The notes beneath the pieces were generated by a model that was not told the DNA's origin, did not search any database, and saw nothing but the letters and a program-made list of their open reading frames with translations. A program made the translations under genes and the position numbers. A stretch of DNA of 64,000 nucleotides from Pyxidicoccus trucidator (GTDB taxonomy: Bacteria; Myxococcota; Myxococcia; Myxococcales; Myxococcaceae): positions 1 to 64,000 of the forward strand of contig NZ_JAAIXZ010000011.1 of assembly GCF_010894435.1 (NCBI RefSeq), written 5' to 3'. Position 1 is the first letter of the stretch. The number at the start of each line of letters is the position of its first letter. This document shows positions 19,042 to 27,404 of this stretch, piece by piece.

Positions 19042-20810
19042 TCAACGGAGCGTGAGTCGCACCGGCAGCCCGCCCCGGGGTGACAGCGTGACCCCAATGT
19101 CGAAGCCTGGCTCCTCACGAGACATGGGGGTGACGCGGTAGCGCTGCGTCACCATCGCCAGGATGAGGGGTCCCTCGGCATCGGCCTCCAGCACCTTCAC
19201 GCGGACGCCCTGCATATCCACCTCGGTGCCCTGGGCCACGGGAGCCTCGGCGTACCGGTAGAGGCGCTCCCCCCGCGTGGTGAGGAAGCGTCCCCGCTCG
19301 AGCTCCAGCTCCAGGGTGGAGGGACCGGTGCGGGTGGCGCGGTGGACCTCCGGAGAGAAGGACAGCGTCCACCAGGCGCGCGGCAGCACGCCGCCGCCCA
19401 TCCACCAACGCGCGGCCGTGTACATGCCCACCATCGGGTCCGGCGCGGCGAGCACCGCCACCCGCTGTTGCGCGAGCCGGCCCAAGTCCAGCTCTCCCGC
19501 GAGGATGCCGTGGATGCGGTCTCCCCGGGCGCTGAGGGCCTGGAACCCCGCGGCGGTCTCCCACCAGAAATACGGAGCCGTCACCAGGTGGAGCAACACG
19601 AGCACGGCGGCGCCCATCGCCAGGGCCCGGGGGCGCCACGCCCGCTCCCGCCAGCGCCACAACTGAGTGAGCGCCACGGCGACCACGACGGCGCCGCCGA
19701 GGCTCGGCGTCAGCAGCAGGCGGTTGGAAGGAAGCGTGGAGGCCACGGGCAACAAGGACAGGGCCGCGCCGGCCATCAGCCAGCGCAGGTGGCGGCGCTG
19801 CTGCTCCTCCAGGCTCGGCCACGCCGCGCGCACCAGCAGGCCCACGGCCACCACGCCCAGGAGGCCCGCGAGGCCCAGCGCGAGCTGGAAGCCCGGCCCC
19901 GTGAGCGCCAGGTCCGAGGGAAGGCTCAGCAGCAGCCCGCTCAGCAGTGCCGGCACCCGGGTGAGCGCATTCGCCAGCCACGGGCCGGGCTGCCGGGCGG
20001 GGTCGATGTAGAAGTCCGAGCCGAAAGCGCCATAGCCCAGCCACTTGTAGGCGCCCACGTAGGCGAGCCCCAGCAGCACGGCGGGGACCAGGGCCAGAAG
20101 CCGCTGGCGCAGCGGGCCCTTGTGGCCCAGCAGCTCGTAGCAGCCCAGGTAGGCGAAGAAGCCCAGCGCCCCCTCGCCTCCCGCGAGCCCCAACGCGAGG
20201 CCCGCGATGGACAGGGGCATGGCCCAGGCGCGGCCCCGCTCGCGCCACTCCAGGTGCATCCACAGGCCCAGCATCGCGGGGACCGCGGAGACCAGCGCAT
20301 TGCGGTTGGAGATCCACCCACCGGCACGGCGTGGGCGTCATCGAGCGCGAAGAGCAGCACCGCCAGCCCGGCCGCGAGCCCCGGCAGCAGGCGCCGATAC
20401 AGCAAGCCCGCGACGGCGACCGCCGCGAGGTACCAGAGAATCGAGTGGGCCTGGTAGCCGGTGGGACTCATGCCGAAGAGGCGGTGGTCGAGCACCGCCA
20501 GGGCGCTGGACAGGGGCCGCCAGAAGGCGAGCCTCAGCTCGGGCAGCGTCCACCACGGATAGACGCCCCGGGTGACGAGCTGCTGGAGCGTCTCCGGGTT
20601 GCCATCGACGTACCGGCGGAGGTCGTAGCTGGTGTTGGGGAGCGGGCCCGGAGTCGGCCTGCCACTGAGGACGCCGAGGTAGACGTAGTCGTCGGTGACG
20701 AAGCCCGCCAGGAACATGGGCAGCGACAGCACCAGTGCGGTGGCGAGCGACAGCCAGAGGATGCGCGGGAAGGCCAGCCAGAGGCCTCCCGGGGAGGCGG
20801 GGGGTTCCAT
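19042..20810 (-). pseudogene. Large polytopic membrane protein, interrupted by one frameshift
   Basis: Two overlapping frames join into one protein of 589 residues if a single base is restored near 20315-20322: the first frame ends sensibly at DDAHAVPVG and the second resumes with WISNRNALVSAVPAMLG. The protein begins MEPPASPGG after AGGAAAG. It has an early FVTDDYVYLGVLSG segment and about ten hydrophobic helices, then a C-terminal soluble part. The DDY after the first helix recalls GT-C glycosyltransferases (GT39/PMT type), but no definite family is recognised. The missing base could be a true mutation or a consensus error. Bases 20642-20699 recur at 29251-29308. Confidence 0.75.
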
Positions 20811-21358
20811 CTTTCCTCATCATCCCAGGATGGTCCCCGGGCGGGAACCCTGCTCTCAAGGTTCGGCTCCACCGCAGTGCTTCAGCCGCTGCACTTGAGT
20901 CCGCGTGCGAGCCCATGTCGGCCCGCCACCGCATGCCCCCAACGCGGCGCGGTGCCATTCCTGCGGGCGGTGTTCGCCCCGCATCGTCGGAGGGCACGGC
21001 GGCAGGGCCTGCGGGGTAGGCAGGCCAGGGCCGTATCGTTCATCCAGTCCTTCGGCTCGGCCTTGCAGGTCACGCCGCACTTCCATTCGCCGATACCGGA
21101 CGGCGCCTTCGTATCGCGAGAAAGCGGCGGACGCATCGAGGCGTTGCCGCTGCCCACGTAAGGCGAGGTAGAGCGGCTGCTGAAGGTGGTGCGCCACCGG
21201 TGCCACGCTTGCTGGAAAAAGAAGGGCCCTGCCCACACAAGGCGGCTCCTCAACAGGGCCCCCATTCCGCCTATACTGAGACGAGCGGGGTGGCCCAGTC
21301 CCAAGCCCTTCCTTTGCGCAATCCTGCTACCGAGCGAACTCTCAGAGGAAACCATACA
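20811..21358. other. Intergenic region, no gene recognised
   Basis: The region lies between the start of the membrane-protein gene (minus strand) and the DUF2806 gene (plus strand). Several frames are open, but their translations are Arg/Cys-rich and look like shadows. GC content falls towards the right end, where the acquired DUF2806 gene begins. A TATACT at 21272-21277 could be the -10 element of that gene, but its upstream partner is poor. Confidence 0.45.
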
Positions 21359-22327
21359 ATGAGCCTCGAAGACATCACTGGGTTGTCAAAACCACTGCAA
21401 AAGCTAATCGAAGTAGTATCTGACGGCATTGGAGCAATCGCACGCCCATGGATTGTTCGGAGGGACGCCAAGGCGCTGGCGGATGCAAATAGGCTTCTTG
21501 CCGATGGAGGACTTACCGTCGGCACGGCCGAAATCGAAGGCTTGTCGGCGCAGATTGCGGCACGCGTCAACTATCAAGAATCCAAGCGTCAGCGCAATCT
21601 CAGCCGGGTCGTAGAGGCAGCACAAAAAGCACTTCCTGAGAATGTTTCAGAAGCGACAGTAGACCCTGACTGGACCAGCAGATTCTTCTCTTCGGCCCAA
21701 GAAATCTCAAATGAAGAAATGCAGCAACTATGGGGCCGTTTGCTTGCCGGAGAGATTGCCGCACCGGGCTCCTTTTCCCTTCGCGCGCTAGATTGCCTTC
21801 GAAATCTAACAAGTTCCGAAGCGAGAGCCTTCTCGGAGCTTTGTGATTTTGTCCTATGGGAGGGAAACACTACTGCATTTCTATTCAGCCCCTACCCTCC
21901 CTCCGGTCTTGGCGGACTCTTCATGTCGGACATGTCGGCCCCTACACCAATCTCCCAGCAAACTGACAAAGTCAGAGATACTTACGAACGAAGGGGGTTG
22001 ACATATCAAAGCATAATCCTCCTGTCTGAGTTAAATCTCATCCACTTCACTCTCAATGAATCATGTAGCTTCAAGTCTGAAATCCCCGATCGATTTCGCG
22101 GCACCGTGCGCATGGGCGCTCGCTACCTCACAATTGAAAATGAGGACAAGGAGTCAAAGCTTTCCATCCCATCAATGAGCCTCACGAGCACAGGCCGTGA
22201 CCTCTTCAAGCTACACATCCCAGGGGCCAATGCTGATTTCGAGACAACACTGTCAGACGTATTGAAAACTGCAGGATTCCGGGCATACTGGACAGCCCAC
22301 CCCCCACAAAGAAACACTGAGGGCTAG
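21359..22327 (+). CDS. DUF2806 domain protein
   Basis: A 322-residue protein whose N-terminus (LSKPLQKLIEVVSDGIGAI) and central segment (FFSSAQEISNEEMQQLWGRLLAGE) match the DUF2806 pattern as I remember it. No enzymatic motif, signal peptide or membrane helix is visible. ATG 21359 follows AGAGGAA at 8 bases. Base composition is clearly poorer in GC than neighbouring genes, and codon choice is mixed, which points to horizontal transfer. It stands alone beside intron and IS debris. Family members are often found on mobile or accessory DNA; a defence or regulatory role is conceivable but unproven. Confidence 0.75.
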   Translation: MSLEDITGLSKPLQKLIEVVSDGIGAIARPWIVRRDAKALADANRLLADGGLTVGTAEIEGLSAQIAARVNYQESKRQRNLSRVVEAAQKALPENVSEATVDPDWTSRFFSSAQEISNEEMQQLWGRLLAGEIAAPGSFSLRALDCLRNLTSSEARAFSELCDFVLWEGNTTAFLFSPYPPSGLGGLFMSDMSAPTPISQQTDKVRDTYERRGLTYQSIILLSELNLIHFTLNESCSFKSEIPDRFRGTVRMGARYLTIENEDKESKLSIPSMSLTSTGRDLFKLHIPGANADFETTLSDVLKTAGFRAYWTAHPPQRNTEG

Positions 22328-22393
22328 CCCGTCAGATTTGCGCTGCAGCGTGTAGCGTCCCTGGTGCCTCCACCTCGGACAATCGGTGAGCGG

Positions 22394-22671
22394 TCGGGTA
22401 GACTGGGGAGGTCAGCCCCCACAGGTCCGGACGTGCGGGACTACCATATCCGGCTCTTCTGCTCATGGGTTCACTGCGAGCGTGCGGTCGCGGTGGATGA
22501 TGAGGGCGGGCGGCAGTGGGTACCGCTGCAGGATCCGCTCAAATTCTCCCATGACAGCGTGGCGCGCTGCGAGCGGCGTCCCAGCCACTTGCGCCACGTA
22601 TGCGCCACCCAGCACAGGAAGCGAGTGAGGCTCCGCATGCTTCCGCTGATTCCGTAGTACGCGTAGTTCCC
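22394..22671 (-). mobile_element. Remnant of a group II intron: RT/maturase C-terminus plus domain V
   Basis: On the minus strand, about 65 residues match the C-terminal end of intron-encoded reverse transcriptase/maturases: NYAYYGISGSMRSLTRF, then WRKWLGRRSQRATLSWEN. After a one-base slip (near 22547-22553) it continues FERILQRYPLPPALIIH and ends VNP at 22463-22465. Immediately after the stop, bases 22458-22424 can fold like intron domain V, starting AGAGCCGGA and closing TCCGGACC, with the catalytic AGC triad. The 5' end of the intron and most of the RT are missing, so the element is dead. Confidence 0.75.
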
Positions 22672-22793
22672 CCCACCTTCTGCATGGACAGCCTTTCTGC
22701 CACCATCTCCACCTCCGAATTGGGAGGGCGGAGTGGCCTGCTGTTGCCCGACGCCGTCAACGCTCCTGTCGACCGCCCGCCCCTCACCGCAGA

Positions 22794-22929
22794 TGCTCGG
22801 CTTCACCGGAATACCTGCTCGGCATCCCCGGAATGCCTGCTCGGCATCCCCGGAACAGCTGCTCACCTTGCTCCGGAATCGCTGCTCACCTTGGCCCGGA
22901 ATCGGTGCTCGGCATGCCCCGGAACACGC
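22794..22929. repeat. Six ~22-24 bp direct repeats, IS21-like end
   Basis: The units start at 22794, 22816, 22838, 22860, 22883 and 22906. Each begins TGCTC, followed by GGCATC or ACCTTG, then CCGGAA and a two- to four-base variable end. There are no spacers, so this is not CRISPR. Multiple short terminal repeats of the form TGCTCACC..CCGGAAT are characteristic, as I recall, of some IS21-family ends, where they bind the IstA transposase. No intact istA/istB is present, so this would be a solo end left after decay. Confidence 0.55.
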
Positions 22930-23054
22930 ACGTAAACCCTGGTTCGGATGTAGGGTTCTTGCCAGCCGGAAATCTGTGGCTTTGAGGTAGACTCCTGCAG
23001 CACCTCAATGGCCTGCCGGCTAAAGCTGATGCCCACCTCAAGGACGAAGTCGCA

Positions 23055-23528
23055 ATGAACTCCTTCGCCGTATCCACGCAGGTCAGACCAGCGTTCCCTT
23101 ATGATGAGGAGGGCGCTGCCCGCCTGCTCAGAACCGTATTCCCAGCTGACCCGCACACATACGAGCGCAACATCCGGGAATCCAACTGCCTGAATGTGGT
23201 GGCAGAGACCTCTGGCGGTCCTCTCATTGGCTTCGCCTCTCTCCTGATTGAGGCATCGCCTCAACGGGGAACCGCGGAATGGCGAAAGTATCCGCTGTAC
23301 ATTGGTGTCATGGCTGTTGATGCATTGTGGAGGAGCAAGGGAATTGGCACCGAGCTTCTCCAGTTGCTTGCCGCTGCAGCTCGGCAAAAAGCACCCCACC
23401 ACCAAGCGATGCATCTTCATGTCGACTGCGACAGTCCGGCTGTTCGCTTCTACGAGCGCTTTGGATTCTCGAAGGTTTCAGAATTCAAGGGCAGTTATTT
23501 GATGCGGTTGGTCTTTGGACCCCGGTAA
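23055..23528 (+). CDS. GNAT family N-acetyltransferase
   Basis: A 157-residue acetyltransferase. The acetyl-CoA-binding motif A is visible as GVMAVDALWRSKGIGTELLQLL (R/Q-x-x-G-x-G/A form, here RSKGIG), and the C-terminal motif B as DCDSPAVRFYERFGF. Such enzymes transfer an acetyl group to an amine on a small molecule or protein; the acceptor is unknown. The ATG lies directly after the IS-like debris, in AT-richer DNA than the core genome, so it may have arrived with the mobile material. No operon partner follows. Confidence 0.9.
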   Translation: MNSFAVSTQVRPAFPYDEEGAARLLRTVFPADPHTYERNIRESNCLNVVAETSGGPLIGFASLLIEASPQRGTAEWRKYPLYIGVMAVDALWRSKGIGTELLQLLAAAARQKAPHHQAMHLHVDCDSPAVRFYERFGFSKVSEFKGSYLMRLVFGPR

Positions 23529-23874
23529 GGAACCGAGTGTCGCAGTGGGCTAAAGTTGACCCGTTTTTCGCGGCTCTCCTGCACTTCCTGTGGTCCGCCT
23601 GGGGGGAGTAAGCCCGAGAGAGGTTGTCAAAGGACTCGCGCGACAGGACCCGGCACGACGCGCGGCGGGCGAGTAGCGAGGAAAGCTCGCCGAGAAGTCT
23701 CCCCGCCGCCAACGAGCCGCCGCCTCTTGGAATGCCGCGATGAAGGCCCGGTAGTGCTCGCACAAGTCCTTCCGCGCCTAACGGTGAGCGTGCTGTCGGC
23801 GGTGATGAAGCTGCCGGCCTCACCGGTGTAACCCAGGCTTCCCGGCTCGACCCCATGGGCTCGAGGACAGTGGC
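23529..23874 (-). other. Gene debris, possibly from a transposase-related gene
   Basis: No complete gene. On the minus strand a short stretch reads EHYRAFIAAFQEAAARWRRGDF (about 23765-23690). It resembles a conserved segment I associate with transposon-encoded proteins, and it is broken by frameshifts on both sides. The remainder shows no recognisable coding. It sits between the GNAT gene and the signal peptidase 3' end, consistent with a decayed mobile element. Confidence 0.3.
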
Positions 23875-24438
23875 TCAACGGACGGAGCCGGCGCGAGCCA
23901 GAGGCCAGAACCGCAGCCAGGCCCGTCCTTTGACGTGTTGCGTTGGCAGGAGGCCCCAGATGTGGGAGTCACTGCTGACATTCCTGTTGTCGCCCAGGAC
24001 GAAGAGCATGCCCTCGGGAATGCTCGCGGGTCCCCAGGCATAGGCCGGAGGTGCCGCGACGTAGGGCTCTCGCAGCGGCGTCCCATCCACGAGCACCTGC
24101 CCGTCCCGCACCTGCACCTCCTGACCGGGCAGGGCAATGACTCGCTTGATGGCGATGTACTCCCGGAGGGAGCCCGAGCGCGCGAGCGCCGGAGGCGGCT
24201 CGAACACGACGATGTCCCCGGCCCTGGGTAGGTGGCGCCGGTAGGACAGCTTGTCCACCACGAGCCGATCTCCCACGGCCAGCGTCGGTGCCATCGAGTC
24301 GGACACGATGAGCTGCGGCTGGACGACAAAGCATCGCAGCACCAGCGCCCATACCAGCAATGCTCCTGCGAGCACTGCGCGCCGCGCCTTCCAGAAGCGC
24401 CGTCTCTGAGGTCTTCCAGCTTCCCCGGCGTGGGCCAT
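23875..24438 (-). CDS. lepB: Signal peptidase I
   Basis: A 187-residue type I signal peptidase, which removes N-terminal signal peptides from exported proteins. After a basic N-terminus and one membrane helix (AVLAGALLVWALVL), the catalytic Ser48 lies in SDSMAPTL and the Lys98 general base in AIKRVIALPG. The conserved GDNRNVSSDSHIWG box follows. ATG 24438 places the helix correctly. It is shorter than housekeeping LepB and lies in an accessory region divergent from a Cys-rich secreted peptide, so it is probably a second, dedicated or acquired copy. Confidence 0.92.
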   Translation of the reverse strand: MAHAGEAGRPQRRRFWKARRAVLAGALLVWALVLRCFVVQPQLIVSDSMAPTLAVGDRLVVDKLSYRRHLPRAGDIVVFEPPPALARSGSLREYIAIKRVIALPGQEVQVRDGQVLVDGTPLREPYVAAPPAYAWGPASIPEGMLFVLGDNRNVSSDSHIWGLLPTQHVKGRAWLRFWPLARAGSVR

Positions 24439-24551
24439 TGTGTTGGTTTTCCTACCAGACTCAGTGATAAATACTGTAGCATGAAAAACGGAATGTCCCT
24501 TCGGACCGGGACGTCCCATGAAGAGCAGACCACGCAACAGGAGGCAACAAC

Positions 24552-24773
24552 ATGAAGGCCCTGAAGATTGGACTCATCGGATTGCTGCTCGGAGCTGCCG
24601 TGGCTGTCGGAACCGCCACCGTGGGCAGCGAGGAGACGGCTGCGCGGGCATGTTGCTCGATGTGTTACCCTGTTTATGACGAATGCATTGAGGCCTGCGA
24701 CCGCAACGGCGGGACGGACTGCCACATTTCCTGCAGTACGCTGTGTACCCGCACGTGCGACGCCAGCTGTTGA
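24552..24773 (+). CDS. Small secreted ten-cysteine peptide
   Basis: A 73-residue precursor. It has a clear signal peptide (MKALKIGLIGLLLGAAVAVG), a short linker, and a mature part with ten cysteines in about 41 residues (ACCSMC, DECIEAC, TDCHISC, TLCTRTCDASC). AGGAGG precedes the ATG at good spacing. Ten cysteines suggest a disulfide-stabilised or metal-binding peptide; no known family is recognised. It is divergent from signal peptidase I across a 113-base gap and is followed by a hairpin terminator. A toxin, an adhesive or a structural role are all possible. Confidence 0.75.
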   Translation: MKALKIGLIGLLLGAAVAVGTATVGSEETAARACCSMCYPVYDECIEACDRNGGTDCHISCSTLCTRTCDASC

Positions 24774-24807
24774 GTTCTCAGTCCCTGTCGGAGTCTTGAA
24801 ATGAAAA

Positions 24808-24837
24808 CGGGCTGGAGCCCCCGAGGTCCCCAGCCCG
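24808..24837. terminator. Bidirectional rho-independent terminator
   Basis: An 8-bp stem, CGGGCTGG with CCAGCCCG, is followed by GATTTTCGTTT on the plus strand and by TTTTCAT on the minus strand. It lies 34 bases after the Cys-rich peptide and serves the plus-strand gene and perhaps the convergent lipoprotein gene ending at 25021. Confidence 0.7.
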
Positions 24838-25020
24838 GATTTTCGTTTCCAGGTCCCCAGCGCGCGCGTGCATCTCGACGGGATTGCCCCCTCCCCGCTG
24901 CGTGAAGGTGCTACCCCCGCAGGAAGCTGAAGCAGCTCCCGTGAGCGCCGGCCTCCTGTAGCGGAACCGCAACCGCCGACCCACGGAGCGCGGCTCCGTG
25001 GGCCAGGGAGTCGCCGCTGC

Positions 25021-25464
25021 TCAGCAGCCGCAGGTGCTCAGGGCGGTCTGATACTGGTATTCCGTGTGCGTGTAGTTACCCGCTGCGTCGAAGCACACGC
25101 GGTAGCTTTCCTGCTGGGCGAAGGTGCCCGGGTTGTACTCGCGAGTGGGATAGGACCCGTCCTCGCAAGGGGGAGGCAGGAGCCCGTCCGGCTTATCGCC
25201 AGAGTTGTTCGACGGAACCGCGCGGAGGGGATCTCCCGGGCAATACCAGTAGAAGCCACAGCTGCGGTACTCACACGTGGTCGCGCCGTTGTTGTACCAC
25301 TGGGACCAGTTGGCGCAGGAGCCCAGCTCTGATTCCGCCTGCGCCAGCGCATCCGCTTCCAGGAGCGCCGCTTCCTCGGGAGTCAGGTCTCCGCCACAGG
25401 CCGTCAGCGCAAGGGTCGCTCCCACCAAAGTCATTGCACGCAAGAAAGTGATTGCGGACTTCAT
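25021..25464 (-). CDS. Cysteine-containing lipoprotein, hypothetical
   Basis: A 147-residue protein with a lipoprotein leader (lipobox LTAC, lipidated Cys near residue 23) and an acidic stretch rich in Glu/Ala (LTPEEAALLEADALAQAE). A compact C-terminal domain carries eight cysteines in pairs, ending in CGC. It probably folds through disulfides on the outer surface of a membrane. I recognise no family, though myxobacteria encode many such small lipoproteins. It is convergent with the Cys-rich peptide gene. The ATG at 25464 has GGAG-type bases upstream (GAGGAGCTG). Confidence 0.75.
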   Translation of the reverse strand: MKSAITFLRAMTLVGATLALTACGGDLTPEEAALLEADALAQAESELGSCANWSQWYNNGATTCEYRSCGFYWYCPGDPLRAVPSNNSGDKPDGLLPPPCEDGSYPTREYNPGTFAQQESYRVCFDAAGNYTHTEYQYQTALSTCGC

Positions 25465-25816
25465 GGTCAGCTCCTCTCCGGAGTGGTGTGGGGATCCGAT
25501 GGGAGTCCCTCGGCTCCGGTAGCTGCCAACTTACGTGGGTTTGCGGGGTGGCAATAGACATTCAGCGGGAAATGAGCTGACGCACCCTGTTGAGCGCGCC
25601 ATGTCATGACCTCCGTGAGTTTCAGTGTCGCGGCATTGGAGTGGATGGCTTGCTAGTGGAAAACCACTACCCGCCAATGTGTGTACTGATTCAGGGCGCG
25701 GGAAGCTCCTGCAGTAGACCGGGTCTCGTTCGGACTTGAGGCCAGCAGCTCAACTCTCGATTCGAATCCTTTGACACTGTAGACACTGTCTCGGAGGCGA
25801 GGCTGGGTGAGCACCG
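25465..25816. other. Intergenic region without a gene
   Basis: The region runs from the lipoprotein start to the 3' end of the kinase, both on the minus strand. It contains a 6-bp inverted repeat TAGTGG-aaaa-CCACTA near 25654-25669 and a short direct repeat GACACTGT near 25770-25790. No believable reading frame is seen. The promoter of the lipoprotein must lie at the left side but is not obvious. Confidence 0.45.
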
Positions 25817-27244
25817 CTATGGAGCTTCGTCGCCAGGGCGCTCCGTGGGCCCCGAAGTGGCGGGACGTGGAGGTGGGTAGGCGGGGCCGTAGCAAGCGCC
25901 TTTGTGCTCGTAATAGGGCTCGAGACAGTCCCTCAGGCTGATGTCCACCTTCACCCAACACCCGCCATTGATAGAAACATGGGCCCGGTGGGCACACCGC
26001 CCAGACGCATCGGGCCGTAGCTGCCATCGGAGCGGTTTGGGCGGTAGCTCCACGGCGATGACAGACAAGGCAGATGGAGCCCGGGTGAGAGGCACCGGCG
26101 CCGTCAGTGCGGCTTCGCCGACGGCGACGGCGCCGCCATCCTTCGCCTCTTCGGTGGCGGATGCCTGGGCCTGTTCGGTCTTCTCTTGAGGCTGCGCGCT
26201 CAGCATCCACGCGGCGCCAAGCGCCACGGCGGCTCCCAGGCTGGCGGCTGCCATCAGCCGGGACCACGGAGCAGGCCCTCTTTCCCGTGGAGGGACACTC
26301 CGTGCCTCCTCGACAGGGAGTTCCTTCCGGGTGAAGAGCGGCACATCCGACTCTGGCCCTGCGCTCCGCGCGGCCTGCTCCAGCGCCTCCGCCAGTTCGC
26401 CAGCACCGCCACGCGCTTCGGGGCGCACGCAGAGCATCCGTGACACCAGCCTGCTCAACTCCACGCAGCAGCGGGCATTGACGCCATGGGGAGGCACGGG
26501 GCCCGTCCCCTCCGGGCCCCAGAGGTGCGTCACCTCGTTCAGCAGCGCTGGAGTCGGCGGGTAGTCGTCCGTCACCAGCCGGTACGCGGTCATCCCCAGC
26601 GCGAAGACGTCATCGGCCGCTCCGGGCGCATAGGCCGTGGCCGTCGGCTGGAAGGGCAGCCGCACCGAGAGCCACGCCTCCGGTGAGCGGTAGGGCCGCG
26701 TCCCAGGAGGAAATGGCGGCGACGTGAGCCTCTCTGCGCCCACGTAGCTTCCGGAGCCGAAGTCCGTCAGGAAGACCTGGCCGTCCGCAGCCCGCACCAG
26801 CACGTTGTCCCCCTTCACGTCTCGGTGCACGCCCCCCGCGGCATGCGTGGCCTCCAGCGCCCGCGCGAGGCTGGCCAGAACACGGAGCACCTGGCGCGAG
26901 GTGGGGCACTGCACCTGCGCCCAGTCATAGAGGGACGCGCCTTCGACCCACTCCATCGCAATGTAGGGGTAGGCAAGGCCCCCAGGCTGCTGCCAGAGCC
27001 CATGGTCCACCAGGCGCGGGACGCTCGGGTGACGCAGGCGCGAGAGCAGCTCCACCTCTCGCGCGAAGCGTCCATCTCCGGGGTGCAGGGCCACCTTGAG
27101 CGCCACGGGACCGCGCATGTCCTCCACACCGAGAGCCCGGTAGACGGCGCCGTACGTGCCCCAGCCGCGCCGCTCCAGGACTCGCCAGGGCCCCACCCGA
27201 GTCCCCGGAGGCAGGTGTGCTGGATACAGTGGGCCGGAGTCCAT
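25817..27244 (-). CDS. Hanks-type serine/threonine protein kinase, membrane-bound
   Basis: A 475-residue kinase. The N-lobe has a glycine loop GWGTYGAVY and the ATP-binding Lys in VALKVAL. The catalytic loop is HRDVKGDN with Asp142, the metal-binding motif DFG starts at Asp161, and GTRPYRSPEAW is the activation/P+1 region. A single membrane helix near residue 340 (LMAAASLGAAVALGAAWML) leads to a short C-terminal domain with four cysteines. All key catalytic residues are present. The start is ATG 27244. It is divergent from the ClpP-like gene across 160 bases, so the two may share control. Targets are unknown. Confidence 0.92.
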   Translation of the reverse strand: MDSGPLYPAHLPPGTRVGPWRVLERRGWGTYGAVYRALGVEDMRGPVALKVALHPGDGRFAREVELLSRLRHPSVPRLVDHGLWQQPGGLAYPYIAMEWVEGASLYDWAQVQCPTSRQVLRVLASLARALEATHAAGGVHRDVKGDNVLVRAADGQVFLTDFGSGSYVGAERLTSPPFPPGTRPYRSPEAWLSVRLPFQPTATAYAPGAADDVFALGMTAYRLVTDDYPPTPALLNEVTHLWGPEGTGPVPPHGVNARCCVELSRLVSRMLCVRPEARGGAGELAEALEQAARSAGPESDVPLFTRKELPVEEARSVPPRERGPAPWSRLMAAASLGAAVALGAAWMLSAQPQEKTEQAQASATEEAKDGGAVAVGEAALTAPVPLTRAPSALSVIAVELPPKPLRWQLRPDASGRCAHRAHVSINGGCWVKVDISLRDCLEPYYEHKGACYGPAYPPPRPATSGPTERPGDEAP

Positions 27245-27404
27245 GACGTGCCCCACGAGGCGGGAGGAGGTTCGCTGCAAGCGCTGCGAGCCTACTCGCT
27301 GCATCCGCAACTGTCAGCGTGTCCTCTGGAGTCGGTTCCACTCCTTTGACACCGCCTCGGGGCCACCGGCGCCGAAGCCCGCAGGACTGCTATGACGCCG
27401 GGGC

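Noticed and set aside
20870-20945. A possible degenerate tRNA on the plus strand
   Set aside because: No cloverleaf can be formed; only vague similarity to T-arm sequence.
22794-22929. A CRISPR-like array
   Set aside because: The units follow each other directly with no unique spacers, vary internally, and no cas genes are present; an IS end fits better.
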